Below the pieces are notes generated by a model, which was given only the letters and a program-made list of their open reading frames with translations, was not told the origin of the DNA and made no database searches. Made by a program: the position numbers and the translations under genes. From Eubacterium sp. (GTDB lineage: Bacteria > Bacillota > Clostridia > Lachnospirales > Lachnospiraceae): a stretch of DNA of 64,000 bases. The stretch spans positions 24,745 through 88,744 of the forward strand of contig JAAWJJ010000004.1 in assembly GCA_022796875.1 (NCBI GenBank), in the 5' to 3' direction. Positions 8,828 through 18,106 of the stretch are shown here, piece after piece; the first letter of the stretch is position 1; each line of letters begins with the position of its first letter.

Positions 8828-9511
8828 TTATGCTTCCTCCTTTAATACTAAGTAATCAACGTAAATATGTGGAGTTTCTACATAGTCTGGTCCGATTTCC
8901 CCTGCCGGAACAATTTTTTCCACTTCTACGATAACTGTGTCTGCTGCAGACGCCATTAAAATATTGAAGTTACGCGTCGATCCTTTGTAACGGATGTTGC
9001 CGGATTCGTCTGCTACAAATCCCTGAACAATAGCTACGTCGGCATGCAGCGGTTTTTCCAATACATATTCATTTCCGTCAACGGTAATGATTTCTTTGCC
9101 CTCTGCAACGGTAGTGCCGAGCCCTGTCGGTGTTAAAAATCCGCCCAGTCCGTTTCCGCCTGCGCGAACCTGCTCTGCCAAAGTTCCCTGCGGCTGAAGA
9201 ATCAGTTCCAGTTCGCCGGCAGAATACTTTGTCCCACATTCTTTATTTAATCCTACATGGGACGCGATCAATGTTTTAATCTGTCCGTTATTCAATAATT
9301 TTCCTACGCCAACTCCGCATGGTTCTGCATCGCTCGGGCCAAAACCGGCATCATTACAAATAATCGTCAGATCCTTTGAACCTGCTGCTTTTACTGCATC
9401 AATAATCGTTTCTGCAGTACCGTTTGTCATGAAGCCGCCAACCATTACAGTCATGCCGTCTTTTACAAGAGCCGCTGCTTCTTTTGCAGAAATCACTTTT
9501 GTTTTTGCCAT
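8828..9511 (-). CDS. Class I CoA-transferase, subunit A
   Basis: 227 residues. The N-terminus [20 protein letters not shown] carries the glycine-rich CoA-binding region of the AtoD/CtfA alpha subunit. Further family segments are [16 protein letters not shown] and [22 protein letters not shown] lies 6 nt before the ATG. First gene of the two-gene operon with subunit B. It is divergent from the LuxR-type regulator at 9732, across 220 bp, which hints at shared control; the exact acid substrate cannot be read from sequence. Confidence 0.85.
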   Translation of the reverse strand: MAKTKVISAKEAAALVKDGMTVMVGGFMTNGTAETIIDAVKAAGSKDLTIICNDAGFGPSDAEPCGVGVGKLLNNGQIKTLIASHVGLNKECGTKYSAGELELILQPQGTLAEQVRAGGNGLGGFLTPTGLGTTVAEGKEIITVDGNEYVLEKPLHADVAIVQGFVADESGNIRYKGSTRNFNILMASAADTVIVEVEKIVPAGEIGPDYVETPHIYVDYLVLKEEA

Positions 9512-9542
9512 GATGTTCCTCCTAGATATATTTGATTTTTAT

Positions 9543-9554
9543 TAATACGTATTA
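9543..9554. promoter_or_regulatory. Palindrome upstream of the CoA-transferase operon
   Basis: TAATACGTATTA is a perfect 12-bp palindrome 32 bp before the subunit A start. It could be an operator, but its AT-rich sequence makes chance plausible. It does not match the ATCACC motif of the other island promoters. Confidence 0.3.
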
Positions 9555-9648
9555 CGGTAAAAGTTTTCCGCCTAACTATTAATTTATCACTTTCCCGCCT
9601 GTTTTTCAATGTCTTTTAAAAAATACTTACAATATTTTTTCGGCGCGG

Positions 9649-9677
9649 TTGTGTTATTCTTTCCGATACGGTATAAT
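9649..9677 (+). promoter_or_regulatory. Sigma-A type promoter of the LuxR-type regulator gene
   Basis: TTGTGT (9649-9654), 17-bp spacer, perfect TATAAT (9672-9677). It lies about 55 bp before the start codon at 9732. Confidence 0.65.
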
Positions 9678-9731
9678 GTTATATATGAAATTTAGATAAA
9701 TAATTAACAATACATAAAGTGAGCAAAGCAA

Positions 9732-12215
9732 ATGTATACCAATAATTTCAATAACGAAAGCTGCGTCAGAAAACGTATCAATGCAAAGCTTGACGCATCG
9801 GCAAACTTTCCTCTTACTATTCTTTCCGCTCCTATGGGTTTCGGAAAATCAATTGCCGTGCATGACTTTTTAAAAATCAGAAAACACAACTTTCTCTGGG
9901 TTACGATGTCGGAAGCCGTTAATATTGCACCGGAAGAATATTTCTGGTATCTTGTAATGCGCGAACTGGCGAAATGGGATAAAGAACTGTCCGTATCTTT
10001 TCAAAATCTCGGATTTCCGACCGACAGCGTACAGATGATCCGTATCATTGACAAAGTAAGGGAAGTATCTTTTTCCGCTCCTTTTTATCTGGTGATCGAC
10101 GATTATTACCTGATCGAAAACGAAGCGATAAACTCTCTGATTGATTATTTTGCCAAAACAAATATACAGGATTTCCATATTATTGTCATTACGAGGCACA
10201 ATTTGTCCGGTAACGTAACGGAACTTGCTATTAAAAACCTCTGCCTGTCCATCAGGGCAACGGATATTGCATATACAGATAACGAAATCAGGGAATATCT
10301 CGCTTATATCGGTTTGGAAAGCAATGAGGAAATATCAGATATTATATGCCGCCATGCAAACGGCTGGATCACGGCGGTTTATATTATCGCCCGCCATTAT
10401 CTGGAACAGGGTACTCTGAACGTAAAAAATTCTCTGTATACTATGATATATGAAACGTTATATTCCAAATATGACAATGAAATCAAATATACTTTGATGA
10501 AACTTTCCGTTTTTAATACTTTCTCCGCCCCGCAGGCGGAATATGTACTGGAAAATCCAAACGTTTCCCTTATTTTAAACGAATTATCCCAGAAAAACGC
10601 TTTTATCAGCCGTTCTGCCGACGGAACGTACCGTTTCCAGCAGATTTTTCTTGATTTTTTGCGGGATGAACGGGAAAAATCCGGAATTGATATCAACAAT
10701 TTTATCGAACGGACCGGGCAATGGTATGCCAATAACGGTAACCACTGGAAAGCGCTGCAGTTCTGGCTGATTGCCAAAGATTACGATCACATTTTTGAAG
10801 AACTTGAAAATTCCAATATCAGCCGTATCAGTTGTATTGATAAAAATCTTCTGTTTCAGATTTTTCATTATGCGGAAGAAGATATCATGCACAAATACCC
10901 GCTGGCAACTTTGAAATACATCTTCTTTTATTCGCTTCACATTGACCGGAAGATGGGCATCCAAATGCTGGAAAACGCCATAAGTTATTATGAAACGCAT
11001 AATCCTCAAAAGTATTCTTCCAGAAGAATGTTAGCGGAATGTCATCTGATGTATACTGCTGTTGTATTTAATGACTGCGAACTTTTAATCGAACATTGCA
11101 GAAAAGCGCAGGAACTGTTTGACGGCAAGTCTTCTATGATCCGGACGCAAAACAGCGTCCTGACCTACGGGCTTCCGCATTTTACTTATGCATATTTCAA
11201 AGAAGCCGGAACATTTCAAAAAACTGTCCGGACACTGCTTGACGGTTTCGGCGTGCATGTTACTGTGACAGGCGGCTGCGGCGCCGGTTTCGAATATGTG
11301 ACTTTAGCAGAATATGCATTGGAAACCGGTGATTTTACAAACGTAGAAGCCAATGCCAAAAAAGCGATCTACAAAGCGCAAATGCAGAATCAGATCTGTA
11401 TCATTATCTGCGCCCTGCTGACGCTTGGGCGCCTTTACCTGTATCAGAACCGGATGCAGGAATTTGAAGAACTGATGCAGCAGTTGATATCACAGTCCAA
11501 AACCGAACAGCTGACTCTCAATCTGAACGTACTGGACAACGCGATCGGCTATCTTGCCGCCTGCTGCGGTAAAATCGACCTGATTCCGCACTGGCTGAAA
11601 ACCGGCGACATGAAAAATGTACAAACCCAGTATCACGGCTGCGCTTTTAACGATATCATCCATGGCAAAGCGCTGCTGCTTTCGGAAAACTACATGGAAC
11701 TTGAAGTCACGACAGAAAGCTTTTATAACGATTTTGCTTACTTTAACAACCAATTGGGATTTATACATAACCATATTCACAACGCTTTGGCAAAATATCA
11801 TCTTTACGGCCTGAACATGGGATGTAAAAAACTCGACGAAGCGCTGCTGCTCGCGGAAAAAGACGATATCGTCATGCCTTTTGTGGAAAACGGCAAATAT
11901 ATCCTGCCCATGCTTACGAGCGGTTACTGCATGGCTTCCGGCGAATATATCGCCCGAATCATCGAACTTATTACCAAAAAGGATACCGGAGGAGAATCAG
12001 CATCTCACCGGGACCCGGACCGCCTGCTCTCTCCGCGGGAAATTGAAGTATTAAAAGCATTATCCAAAGGGTTAAGCCAGAAAAGTATTGCAACTCAGTT
12101 TTACATATCGGAAAATACCGTAAAACGGCATATCCAGAATATTTATCAAAAGCTGGACGTAAACAATAAAACGCTTGCCATTTCAAAATTTAAGGAATTG
12201 TTTCCTGAAAACTAA
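9732..12215 (+). CDS. LuxR-family STAND (LAL/MalT-like) regulator, candidate island regulator
   Basis: 827 residues. Walker A SAPMGFGKS near residue 34-42, Walker B FYLVIDDYYLI near 118, then a long TPR-like region. The C-terminal LuxR helix-turn-helix (LSPREIEVLKALSKGLSQKSI and ENTVKRHIQNIYQKLDVNNK) covers residues 762-822. It is divergent from the CoA-transferase operon and convergent with the MFS-reductase operon. As the only regulator inside the island, it is the natural candidate for binding the four ATCACC motifs upstream of the dehydrogenase operons (inference). Ligand likely the pathway substrate or its CoA ester (inference). Confidence 0.8.
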   Translation: MYTNNFNNESCVRKRINAKLDASANFPLTILSAPMGFGKSIAVHDFLKIRKHNFLWVTMSEAVNIAPEEYFWYLVMRELAKWDKELSVSFQNLGFPTDSVQMIRIIDKVREVSFSAPFYLVIDDYYLIENEAINSLIDYFAKTNIQDFHIIVITRHNLSGNVTELAIKNLCLSIRATDIAYTDNEIREYLAYIGLESNEEISDIICRHANGWITAVYIIARHYLEQGTLNVKNSLYTMIYETLYSKYDNEIKYTLMKLSVFNTFSAPQAEYVLENPNVSLILNELSQKNAFISRSADGTYRFQQIFLDFLRDEREKSGIDINNFIERTGQWYANNGNHWKALQFWLIAKDYDHIFEELENSNISRISCIDKNLLFQIFHYAEEDIMHKYPLATLKYIFFYSLHIDRKMGIQMLENAISYYETHNPQKYSSRRMLAECHLMYTAVVFNDCELLIEHCRKAQELFDGKSSMIRTQNSVLTYGLPHFTYAYFKEAGTFQKTVRTLLDGFGVHVTVTGGCGAGFEYVTLAEYALETGDFTNVEANAKKAIYKAQMQNQICIIICALLTLGRLYLYQNRMQEFEELMQQLISQSKTEQLTLNLNVLDNAIGYLAACCGKIDLIPHWLKTGDMKNVQTQYHGCAFNDIIHGKALLLSENYMELEVTTESFYNDFAYFNNQLGFIHNHIHNALAKYHLYGLNMGCKKLDEALLLAEKDDIVMPFVENGKYILPMLTSGYCMASGEYIARIIELITKKDTGGESASHRDPDRLLSPREIEVLKALSKGLSQKSIATQFYISENTVKRHIQNIYQKLDVNNKTLAISKFKELFPEN

Positions 12216-12221
12216 CACAAA

Positions 12222-12255
12222 CGGGGACTTCTGTGATTACACCCAGAAGTCCCCG
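12222..12255. terminator. Bidirectional intrinsic terminator
   Basis: CGGGGACTTCTG (12222-12233), 10-nt loop, CAGAAGTCCCCG (12244-12255), with T-rich DNA following. It separates the convergent LuxR-type regulator and MFS gene. Confidence 0.85.
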
Positions 12256-12305
12256 CCTGTTTTGTTATAGAGGAAAAGTTATTACCATATTTATGCGTTG
12301 TTATT

Positions 12306-13580
12306 CTATTTCACATTTGCCGCGGCCATTTCTTTGGACCATTTTTTCTTGCCCAGACTGATTGCGATCAACGTAAGTATGATACCGATCACCGCCAATA
12401 CCAATCCCAGAAGAATCGCTACCTGATAACCAATCGCATCCGCGATAATACCGTTTAACAGGGAGGCGCTTGCATTTGCCAAAAGCCCTACCGTCATCAG
12501 CCAGCTCATGATCTTTTCATAATCGCGGGAACCAAATGCAAATCTCGTCAGCTGCGGCGTTCCGATCGCCATCAGGGCGAAGAAACTTCCGAATAAGAAC
12601 GCCCCTACGTAAAGCTGTACCGAGGAATCCGTAGACGCCGTATAGAAAAGAATCAACGCTATCGCTCCAGCGATCATCGAATAAATATAGAGCACTTTCG
12701 TCCCGAAACGGTCGTTTAAAAATCCCAGCAGAATCTTGCCTACGATCAGCCCGATCATAATCATCGAAGACATCAGTGCAGAAATCTGTGTGCTGATTCC
12801 CAGTCCCACTTTTGCATACGTGGTAAAGATGGTCTGGAACTGGCAGGCATAATATACGAAAAAGCATCCGACCGCCGCAATCCAGAAAATCGGACTGCGT
12901 ACTGCCTCTTTTAACGTAAATCCATACACTGCCGGTTTTTTCTGGCCTGCAGCCGCCGTCTGTACTTTATCATGCCCTACCGGAAGCTGATTGACGTCAG
13001 ACGGATGTTTCCGGATAACAAAAACTGCAAATGGCAGGGAGATCACAAGACTGATGATACCCATAATCAAAGCCGCTTTTGACAGGCCTACGTTTGCGCA
13101 AAGCTGTCCCGCTACAGTTGACCATATCGCGCCGCCGATTCCTGTAAATGCAGAAGCAATGCCCATTACCGTTCCCGTATTTACCTTATACCAGTTTACA
13201 ATTACAATGGATAACAACAGGTAACATACAAAGGAATACGAAATTCCATATAAGATTGCTGAAATATAAAAGGTTCCCGGTGTTTTCCATACGGATAACA
13301 AAATCAGTCCCAACGAAGCCAGAAATACCGCTACGCTGATGCACAGACGGTAATTTAACTTATTCCCAATGATCTGCGCCACCGGTATCAAAAATACCAT
13401 TACGAAATTCTGTATGGAAAAAAACATCTGCGACTGAGTTGTTGTAAAACCATATTCCGCCACTACCTGCGCTGTAAAAATGCTTGTGCTGTTTGCGATC
13501 AGTCCCATAGTGCCAAACATAATAGCCGCGCATGCAATCACCTGCATTATGGGCCATTTTGATTTTGTTGTATTGTTCAC
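12306..13580 (-). CDS. MFS transporter, oxalate/formate antiporter-like
   Basis: 424 residues with about twelve hydrophobic segments and a long polar central loop (near residues 192-215). The half-repeat loops (GNKLNYR, LNDRFGTK) match major facilitator loop 2-3 and 8-9 motifs. The glycine-rich helices resemble the OFA family. Last gene of the leftward operon SDR - flavin reductase - MFS. It most likely imports the island substrate or exports its product; BaiG plays the import role in bile acid operons. Substrate not readable from sequence. Confidence 0.75.
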   Translation of the reverse strand: MNNTTKSKWPIMQVIACAAIMFGTMGLIANSTSIFTAQVVAEYGFTTTQSQMFFSIQNFVMVFLIPVAQIIGNKLNYRLCISVAVFLASLGLILLSVWKTPGTFYISAILYGISYSFVCYLLLSIVIVNWYKVNTGTVMGIASAFTGIGGAIWSTVAGQLCANVGLSKAALIMGIISLVISLPFAVFVIRKHPSDVNQLPVGHDKVQTAAAGQKKPAVYGFTLKEAVRSPIFWIAAVGCFFVYYACQFQTIFTTYAKVGLGISTQISALMSSMIMIGLIVGKILLGFLNDRFGTKVLYIYSMIAGAIALILFYTASTDSSVQLYVGAFLFGSFFALMAIGTPQLTRFAFGSRDYEKIMSWLMTVGLLANASASLLNGIIADAIGYQVAILLGLVLAVIGIILTLIAISLGKKKWSKEMAAANVK

Positions 13581-13609
13581 AATCTCTCCCCCTCATCATT
13601 TTATAACAT

Positions 13610-13650
13610 ACAACGAAAAAACAAACTTACCGCGCCTGTTTTTTCGTTGT
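13610..13650 (-). promoter_or_regulatory. 14-bp perfect hairpin between reductase and MFS genes
   Basis: ACAACGAAAAAACA (13610-13623) and TGTTTTTTCGTTGT (13637-13650) pair perfectly around a 13-nt GC-rich loop, starting 9 nt after the reductase stop. It has no T-tract of its own beyond the stem, so partial terminator, attenuator or mRNA end-protector are all possible. Confidence 0.5.
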
Positions 13651-13658
13651 TTCTGATT

Positions 13659-15596
13659 TTAAAGTACACGTGCAAAATGATATCCTTCTTTTGTTGCGGA
13701 AATGATCTTGCCCGGTTTCACTGCATCGCCGATCGTACGGATATTGGCAACCTTGCCCCAAAGCTCATCTTCCAGTTGATTATTGGAACGGAATCCGGAT
13801 GCTACGATCACGGTATCTGCCTCTACTGTAACCGTCTTGCCGTCTTTTTCATATTCCAGAGCAGTCGGAGTGATCTTCGTTACTTTTGCACTGCAGACAA
13901 CGTCCATATCGGAGTCAGCCACTTCCTGACGCAGCCACTGATCTAAACTGTACATATGGTCCGCACCGGAAAGGATTCCCGGAAGCATTTCCACAACCGT
14001 AACATGAGAAGCGGTTTTATTCACATGCAGCGCGGTTTCCATACCAACGAGGCCTGCACCGATCACAACGACTTTGCCAAGTACCGGACTTCTGTCTTCC
14101 AATACATCGATTGCCGTACGTACATTTTCTCCGTCAATTCCCGGTACCGGCGGGATAAACGGCGTCGCGCCGGTTGCGATACATACATTCTGGATACCGG
14201 ACGCAATGACATTCTCCGCCGTAGCTTCTTTATTGAAACATACTTTGATATTGGACTTCAATACCTGATATTTCAGATATTCATTCATTTTCAGAATATC
14301 GCGTTTAAACTCAGGCGCTCCGGCTGCGAGAAGCATACCGCCCAACTCTTCGGTCTTTTCCCAGAGTTCTACTTCAATTCCGCGTTTTTCCGCTTCCAAA
14401 GCCGTCATCATACCGCCGCATCCGCCGCCGATCACGAGAAGTTTCGTCGGTTCTTTAACCGGCTCCGTCACATAGTCAAACTCGTTTCCGCTGATCGGAT
14501 TGATCGCGCACGGTTTAAATCTTCCTTTGACCGCGCCGTACAGACATTCGTTACATCCGCAGCACCATGCGATATCTTTAATGCGTCCTTCTTTTACTTT
14601 GTTCGCCCAATCCGGATCCGCTAACATCTGATGCCCTAAAGCAATGATATCGCCAACGCCGTCTTTGACTACTTTTTCCGCAAATGCCGGATCGTTTAAT
14701 TTTCCGTGAACGATCAACGGCAAGCCCGGAACGGCTTCTTTAATAGCTTTTGCCGCATACAATCCGTATCCTTCGTCCTGATATGTAGTAGATACCTGCA
14801 TATAATATTTTTCATAACATCCTACGTCTACGTGAAGCGCGTCGATTCCGCCCAAATCGCGGACACGTCTTGCAATCTCTATTCCTTCGTCCAATTTTCT
14901 CATTCCCGGTACGTCCGGCATGCAGTGATCAACGGTTATTTTTACCACGCAGGCAAAATCTTTTCCGCAGACTTTTTTTACTTCTTCCACACACTCGACC
15001 ATGAAACGCATCCTGTTTTCCAGGCTTCCGCCGTACTCGTCGGTTCGTTTGTTCCATTCGGAAGTCATAAACTGGTCGAGGATATATCCGCCGTATGCAT
15101 GGATTTCCACGCCGTCTGCTCCTGCGTTTTTCGCAAGCATCGCCGTATTTCCCATACGGTTTACCAGACGTTTGATCTGCGGAATTTCAAACGGTTTGCA
15201 CATCAGGTCCGGGAAGTTTTTGCACGGTACCGCGCTTGCGGAATACGGCGGATTTTCCGGATCGGAATAGCCTACGCGTCCCAGACCCGGGCCGATCTGT
15301 ACGATGACTTTGCTTCCGTATGCGTGGCATTTGTCTACCAGCAGGCTTAAACGGTCTACCTGATGAAAACCTTCCAGCGTATTTGCCGCGCGGGTTTCAA
15401 ACTCCGTGCTGCACATATTCAGGCCGGTAATAATCAATCCGCAGCCGCCTTCTGCACGGCGTTTGTAATATTCAATCGAACGTTCTTCGTAACCGCCGTC
15501 CGGCGCTGTTTTCGTTCCCATAGGCGCCAGTGCAATTCTGTTTTTTAACGTCATACCGCCGATATGAACCTTATCAAATAATTTCATCTGTGACAT
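13659..15596 (-). CDS. FMN/FAD/4Fe-4S NADH-dependent enoate reductase, BaiCD/BaiH-like
   Basis: 645 residues, the usual length of the 2,4-dienoyl-CoA reductase / BaiCD-BaiH family. Residues 1-340 form an old-yellow-enzyme barrel (MTLKNRIALAPMGTK; HAYGGYILDQFM with SEWNKRTDEYGGS). Then comes the cysteine cluster CCGCNECLYG...PC that binds 4Fe-4S, followed by two dinucleotide-binding folds (VIGGGCGGMMTAL and VIGAGLVGMETAL). It should reduce a conjugated C=C next to a carbonyl in a substrate such as a 3-oxo-delta4 ring or enoyl-CoA. It is 31 nt downstream of an SDR in the same operon. Substrate unknown; family function well established. Confidence 0.85.
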   Translation of the reverse strand: MSQMKLFDKVHIGGMTLKNRIALAPMGTKTAPDGGYEERSIEYYKRRAEGGCGLIITGLNMCSTEFETRAANTLEGFHQVDRLSLLVDKCHAYGSKVIVQIGPGLGRVGYSDPENPPYSASAVPCKNFPDLMCKPFEIPQIKRLVNRMGNTAMLAKNAGADGVEIHAYGGYILDQFMTSEWNKRTDEYGGSLENRMRFMVECVEEVKKVCGKDFACVVKITVDHCMPDVPGMRKLDEGIEIARRVRDLGGIDALHVDVGCYEKYYMQVSTTYQDEGYGLYAAKAIKEAVPGLPLIVHGKLNDPAFAEKVVKDGVGDIIALGHQMLADPDWANKVKEGRIKDIAWCCGCNECLYGAVKGRFKPCAINPISGNEFDYVTEPVKEPTKLLVIGGGCGGMMTALEAEKRGIEVELWEKTEELGGMLLAAGAPEFKRDILKMNEYLKYQVLKSNIKVCFNKEATAENVIASGIQNVCIATGATPFIPPVPGIDGENVRTAIDVLEDRSPVLGKVVVIGAGLVGMETALHVNKTASHVTVVEMLPGILSGADHMYSLDQWLRQEVADSDMDVVCSAKVTKITPTALEYEKDGKTVTVEADTVIVASGFRSNNQLEDELWGKVANIRTIGDAVKPGKIISATKEGYHFARVL

Positions 15597-15627
15597 GTCA
15601 GTTCCCCCTTTTACTGTTTTGTAATGT

Positions 15628-16401
15628 TTATAGTGCGGATGTCGTTCCGCCGTCGATCATAATGTTCTGTCCGGTTGTGAAGCTGTTTTCATCGGATAAG
15701 AAATAAATGACCGCGCCGCTCAGTTCCCCGAAATCTCCGGCTCTCTTTAACGGGCATCTGCCTTTCTTATGCGTATCCGGATTGGAAGCCACTTTGGAAC
15801 GGCTTGTCATGCCGCCGTTTAAAATCGTTCCCGGTCCTACGCCGTTTACGAGTACGCCGTACTGCGCATATTCCACTGCAAGTCCTTTGATCAGGCCCAG
15901 CACGCCGCCTTTTGCCGCATGGTAACTCGGACAGCCTGCCGGCGTCCCGTACTGCCCTGCAACGGAAGAAATACATACGATTTTCCCGCCTCCGTTTTTC
16001 ATCATGGACTGTTTCACTACTTCCCGGCTGCACAGCCACGGCCCGGTCAGGTCCGTCTGTATGACGTCGTTCCACTGCTCAAAGCTATATTCCTCAATAG
16101 GGCCGTACGTCAGACGTCCTGCATTGTTGACAAGCATATCGATCTTCCCGTACTCCGCCACTACTTCAGATACCATTTTAACGACTTCTTCTTCCCTGCC
16201 TACGTTACAATGCCAGTATTTAATTTTTTTCCCGGTCAGCTCCACAAGCTCTTTTGCCGTAGCCTCCCCTTTTTCATCCTGCACGTCGCACATTGCCACG
16301 TCTGCGCCCTGTTCTGCAATCGTCTGTACAAATTCTTTGCCCAGGCCTTCCGCCGCGCCGGTTACAAGAGCAACTTTGCCTGAAAAGTCAAACTTATACA
16401 T
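15628..16401 (-). CDS. Short-chain dehydrogenase/reductase (FabG/BaiA-like)
   Basis: 257 residues from ATG at 16401, chosen because AGGAGG sits 8 nt upstream (the frame opens earlier at a GTG inside that ribosome site). Cofactor motif TGAAEGLG, NNAG, catalytic serine in CISSVAGQYG and YHAAK are all present; the aspartate after beta-2 (MCDVQD) suggests NAD(H). Classical SDR oxidising or reducing a secondary alcohol. First gene of the operon SDR - enoate reductase - MFS, behind the operator pair at 16477-16529. BaiA has the same role in bile acid 7-dehydroxylation (analogy only). Confidence 0.85.
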   Translation of the reverse strand: MYKFDFSGKVALVTGAAEGLGKEFVQTIAEQGADVAMCDVQDEKGEATAKELVELTGKKIKYWHCNVGREEEVVKMVSEVVAEYGKIDMLVNNAGRLTYGPIEEYSFEQWNDVIQTDLTGPWLCSREVVKQSMMKNGGGKIVCISSVAGQYGTPAGCPSYHAAKGGVLGLIKGLAVEYAQYGVLVNGVGPGTILNGGMTSRSKVASNPDTHKKGRCPLKRAGDFGELSGAVIYFLSDENSFTTGQNIMIDGGTTSAL

Positions 16402-16448
16402 ATAAAACACCTCCTGGTTATGATTTCACATCTTTTTGACTTAAAAAC

Positions 16449-16454
16449 ATACTA
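16449..16454 (-). promoter_or_regulatory. -10 element of the SDR-reductase-MFS operon
   Basis: TAGTAT on the minus strand lies exactly 22 nt downstream of the GGTGAT end of the operator copy at 16477. The same spacing is seen at the other two island promoters. No good -35 is present, as expected for an activator-dependent promoter. Confidence 0.55.
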
Positions 16455-16476
16455 GCACAGATAAAAAATACAAAAT

Positions 16477-16529
16477 ATCACCCAAAATGAGCATTTTTTA
16501 AATCCGCCTGCATGATCATTACAGGTGAT
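16477..16529. promoter_or_regulatory. Operator pair: two inward-facing ATCACC-type sites spanning 53 bp
   Basis: Copy 1, plus strand from 16477: ATCACCCAAAATGAGCATTT. Copy 2, minus strand ending at 16529: ATCACCTGTAATGATCATGC. Each core is itself partly palindromic (AATGANCATT). The outer ends are 53 bp apart. Lies upstream of the SDR-reductase-MFS operon. Confidence 0.7.
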
Positions 16530-16558
16530 ATTATCATTTCAAAAATTACAGATACTTT

Positions 16559-17110
16559 TTATTTTGGACACCCGTAAGACGGATCACACGGCCATGGCCT
16601 GTCAAAATGCTGTCCCCATGCGCCGCCGGTTCCTGTCTGGCCGGCGATGACAATATGCATATCGGAAGCCCGCCATTCTCCGTCTGTATCCCGGACCGCA
16701 ATGATTTCATATCTTCCGTATGTATATCTGTCGCCTGTCATCGGATAATCTTTAAACGTACTCCATGAATGGAAATAGGTGAACAAAACCGCCCTGTCAT
16801 TGGTTTCAAACCACACCTGCTGGTTTCCCATCAGATGGGTCGCGCTTTTTTCATGGACATAAGCAGCTCCAAAGTAATCGGAAATCGCTTTTCTTCCTTT
16901 GATCGCTCCTGTCGCGCCGCTCCAGTAAACTCCGTCCTCTGTGAAAATGGAAGAAATTGCCTCTGCGTCCAGACGGTCGCAGTGACGCGCATAGTGGAAC
17001 GGTATCGTTTTAATTTCTTCGATATCCAAAAGCCTTTGTACTTTTTCCTCCAGCGTGCCGCATGGCGCGTCCTGTAATTTTACCATTGCTCCGTTTTTAA
17101 TATCCTTCAT
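16559..17110 (-). CDS. SnoaL-like/BaiE-like dehydratase or isomerase family protein (copy 1)
   Basis: 183 residues, the NTF2/SnoaL_4 fold that includes bile acid 7-alpha-dehydratase BaiE. N-terminal helix TLEEKVQRLLDIEEIK, then HYARHCDRLDAEAI with FTEDG, and a central THLMGNQQV. The tyrosine-x4-aspartate (YARHCD) and the histidine in THLMGN line up with the catalytic Tyr, Asp and His I recall for BaiE. It is 64 nt downstream of the SDR at 17175 and co-oriented. A role in dehydrating or isomerising a hydroxylated ring substrate is likely (inference). A close paralogue lies at 18516. Confidence 0.7.
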   Translation of the reverse strand: MKDIKNGAMVKLQDAPCGTLEEKVQRLLDIEEIKTIPFHYARHCDRLDAEAISSIFTEDGVYWSGATGAIKGRKAISDYFGAAYVHEKSATHLMGNQQVWFETNDRAVLFTYFHSWSTFKDYPMTGDRYTYGRYEIIAVRDTDGEWRASDMHIVIAGQTGTGGAWGQHFDRPWPCDPSYGCPK

Positions 17111-17174
17111 CTCAGTTCCCTCCTGTTTTTATAAAAATTTGTTTTTATGTTCGTTTTTCCTATTCGCTTTTTCA

Positions 17175-18023
17175 TTATTTATGCGTAATGAAATCCGCTT
17201 CCAGAAACGGCGTCAAATAGTCTTCCGTTCCCTGCTGTCCATTATCGACTGAAATGTCAATCCCTGTCATAAAATTAGCCATATAGCTGTTGGCAAAAAC
17301 GATCGGCATCGCCATCTCTTCCGGCTCTGCCAGCCTGGAGCGGTTTACCCCAAGCATCTGCTGTCTGGTCATAATACTTTCCCACTGTGCCGTAAGCTGC
17401 GTCTGCGTTGTCCCCGGATTAATAATATTGATGCGGATCCCTTTTTCCATTAACGGCTTTGTGAGGTATTTCACATAAAAATTCATCATCCGCTTTGAAT
17501 AATAATACCCTCTGAGCCCTGACTTTTCGCCATATCCCATATTCTGTACAAGCGCGTTCTTCTCGTCCAGAGCCTTTTCACAGCTCTCCCAGTCCGGCGA
17601 TTCCACAACGTCCCGGTACTCTTCGATCGTAGGCCTCCAGCATTTTCCGCCTCTCGATCCCATAAAAGCAATTGCGCCGCCTGATTCCATTGCCGGAATC
17701 ACATACTGTTCCGTCATGTACTTATGACCTGTAAAATTAATCATACAGGTGGTCTTAAAATCGGTTTTTACACCGGAAACTCCGGCGATTCCGAAAAAGC
17801 AGTCGATCCGCTCCGGCAGCTCTTTCCATGCTTTATCAACAGACGCCTTATCACCGATGTTTACACACAGAGCCTTTTTTACCGGTAACGTCACCTCTGC
17901 CACATCCAGCGCATAAACCTCCGCTTCCAGATCCAGCAGCATCTCACAAACAGCCCGTCCCATTCCTGACGCAGCCCCTGTCACGACACAGACTTTTCCC
18001 CGGTATCTAAAATAGTCTTTCAC
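17175..18023 (-). CDS. Short-chain dehydrogenase, 3-alpha-hydroxysteroid dehydrogenase-like
   Basis: 282 residues starting with GTG at 18023 behind GGGAGGAGG. Motifs: TGAASGMG cofactor loop, aspartate in YALDVAE (NAD preference), FMGSRGGK for the serine region, YYYSK for the catalytic Tyr-Lys, and NPGTTQTQL. The unusually long insert between the Ser and Tyr motifs (residues 140-178) resembles the atypical SDR group with 3-alpha-HSDH and coniferyl-alcohol dehydrogenase. First gene of a leftward pair with SnoaL-like copy 1. Its promoter region holds the split operator. Substrate not proven. Confidence 0.8.
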   Translation of the reverse strand: MKDYFRYRGKVCVVTGAASGMGRAVCEMLLDLEAEVYALDVAEVTLPVKKALCVNIGDKASVDKAWKELPERIDCFFGIAGVSGVKTDFKTTCMINFTGHKYMTEQYVIPAMESGGAIAFMGSRGGKCWRPTIEEYRDVVESPDWESCEKALDEKNALVQNMGYGEKSGLRGYYYSKRMMNFYVKYLTKPLMEKGIRINIINPGTTQTQLTAQWESIMTRQQMLGVNRSRLAEPEEMAMPIVFANSYMANFMTGIDISVDNGQQGTEDYLTPFLEADFITHK

Positions 18024-18052
18024 AATTTGCCTCCTCCCAATTTTTTATTGAT

Positions 18053-18058
18053 ATTTTA
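18053..18058 (-). promoter_or_regulatory. -10 element of the SDR/SnoaL copy 1 operon
   Basis: TAAAAT on the minus strand, 22 nt downstream of the GGTGAT end of the operator copy at 18081, matching the spacing at 16449. Confidence 0.55.
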
Positions 18059-18080
18059 ACTTACAGAAAACGTACTCTAC

Positions 18081-18104
18081 ATCACCCAAAACTACCATTT
18101 AGAA
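18081..18104 (+). promoter_or_regulatory. Operator half, left side of the MITE insertion
   Basis: ATCACCCAAAACTACCATTT followed by AGAA, one of four island operator copies. It is the left partner of the inverted copy at 18370-18393, from which it is separated by the 260-bp repeat. Confidence 0.7.
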
Positions 18105-18106
18105 AA

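Noticed and set aside
8170..9511. Assigning the CoA-transferase to acetoacetate or butyrate fermentation (atoAD/ctfAB)
   Set aside because: Family is clear but neighbours do not include thiolase or acyl-CoA dehydrogenase; substrate left open and no gene symbol given.
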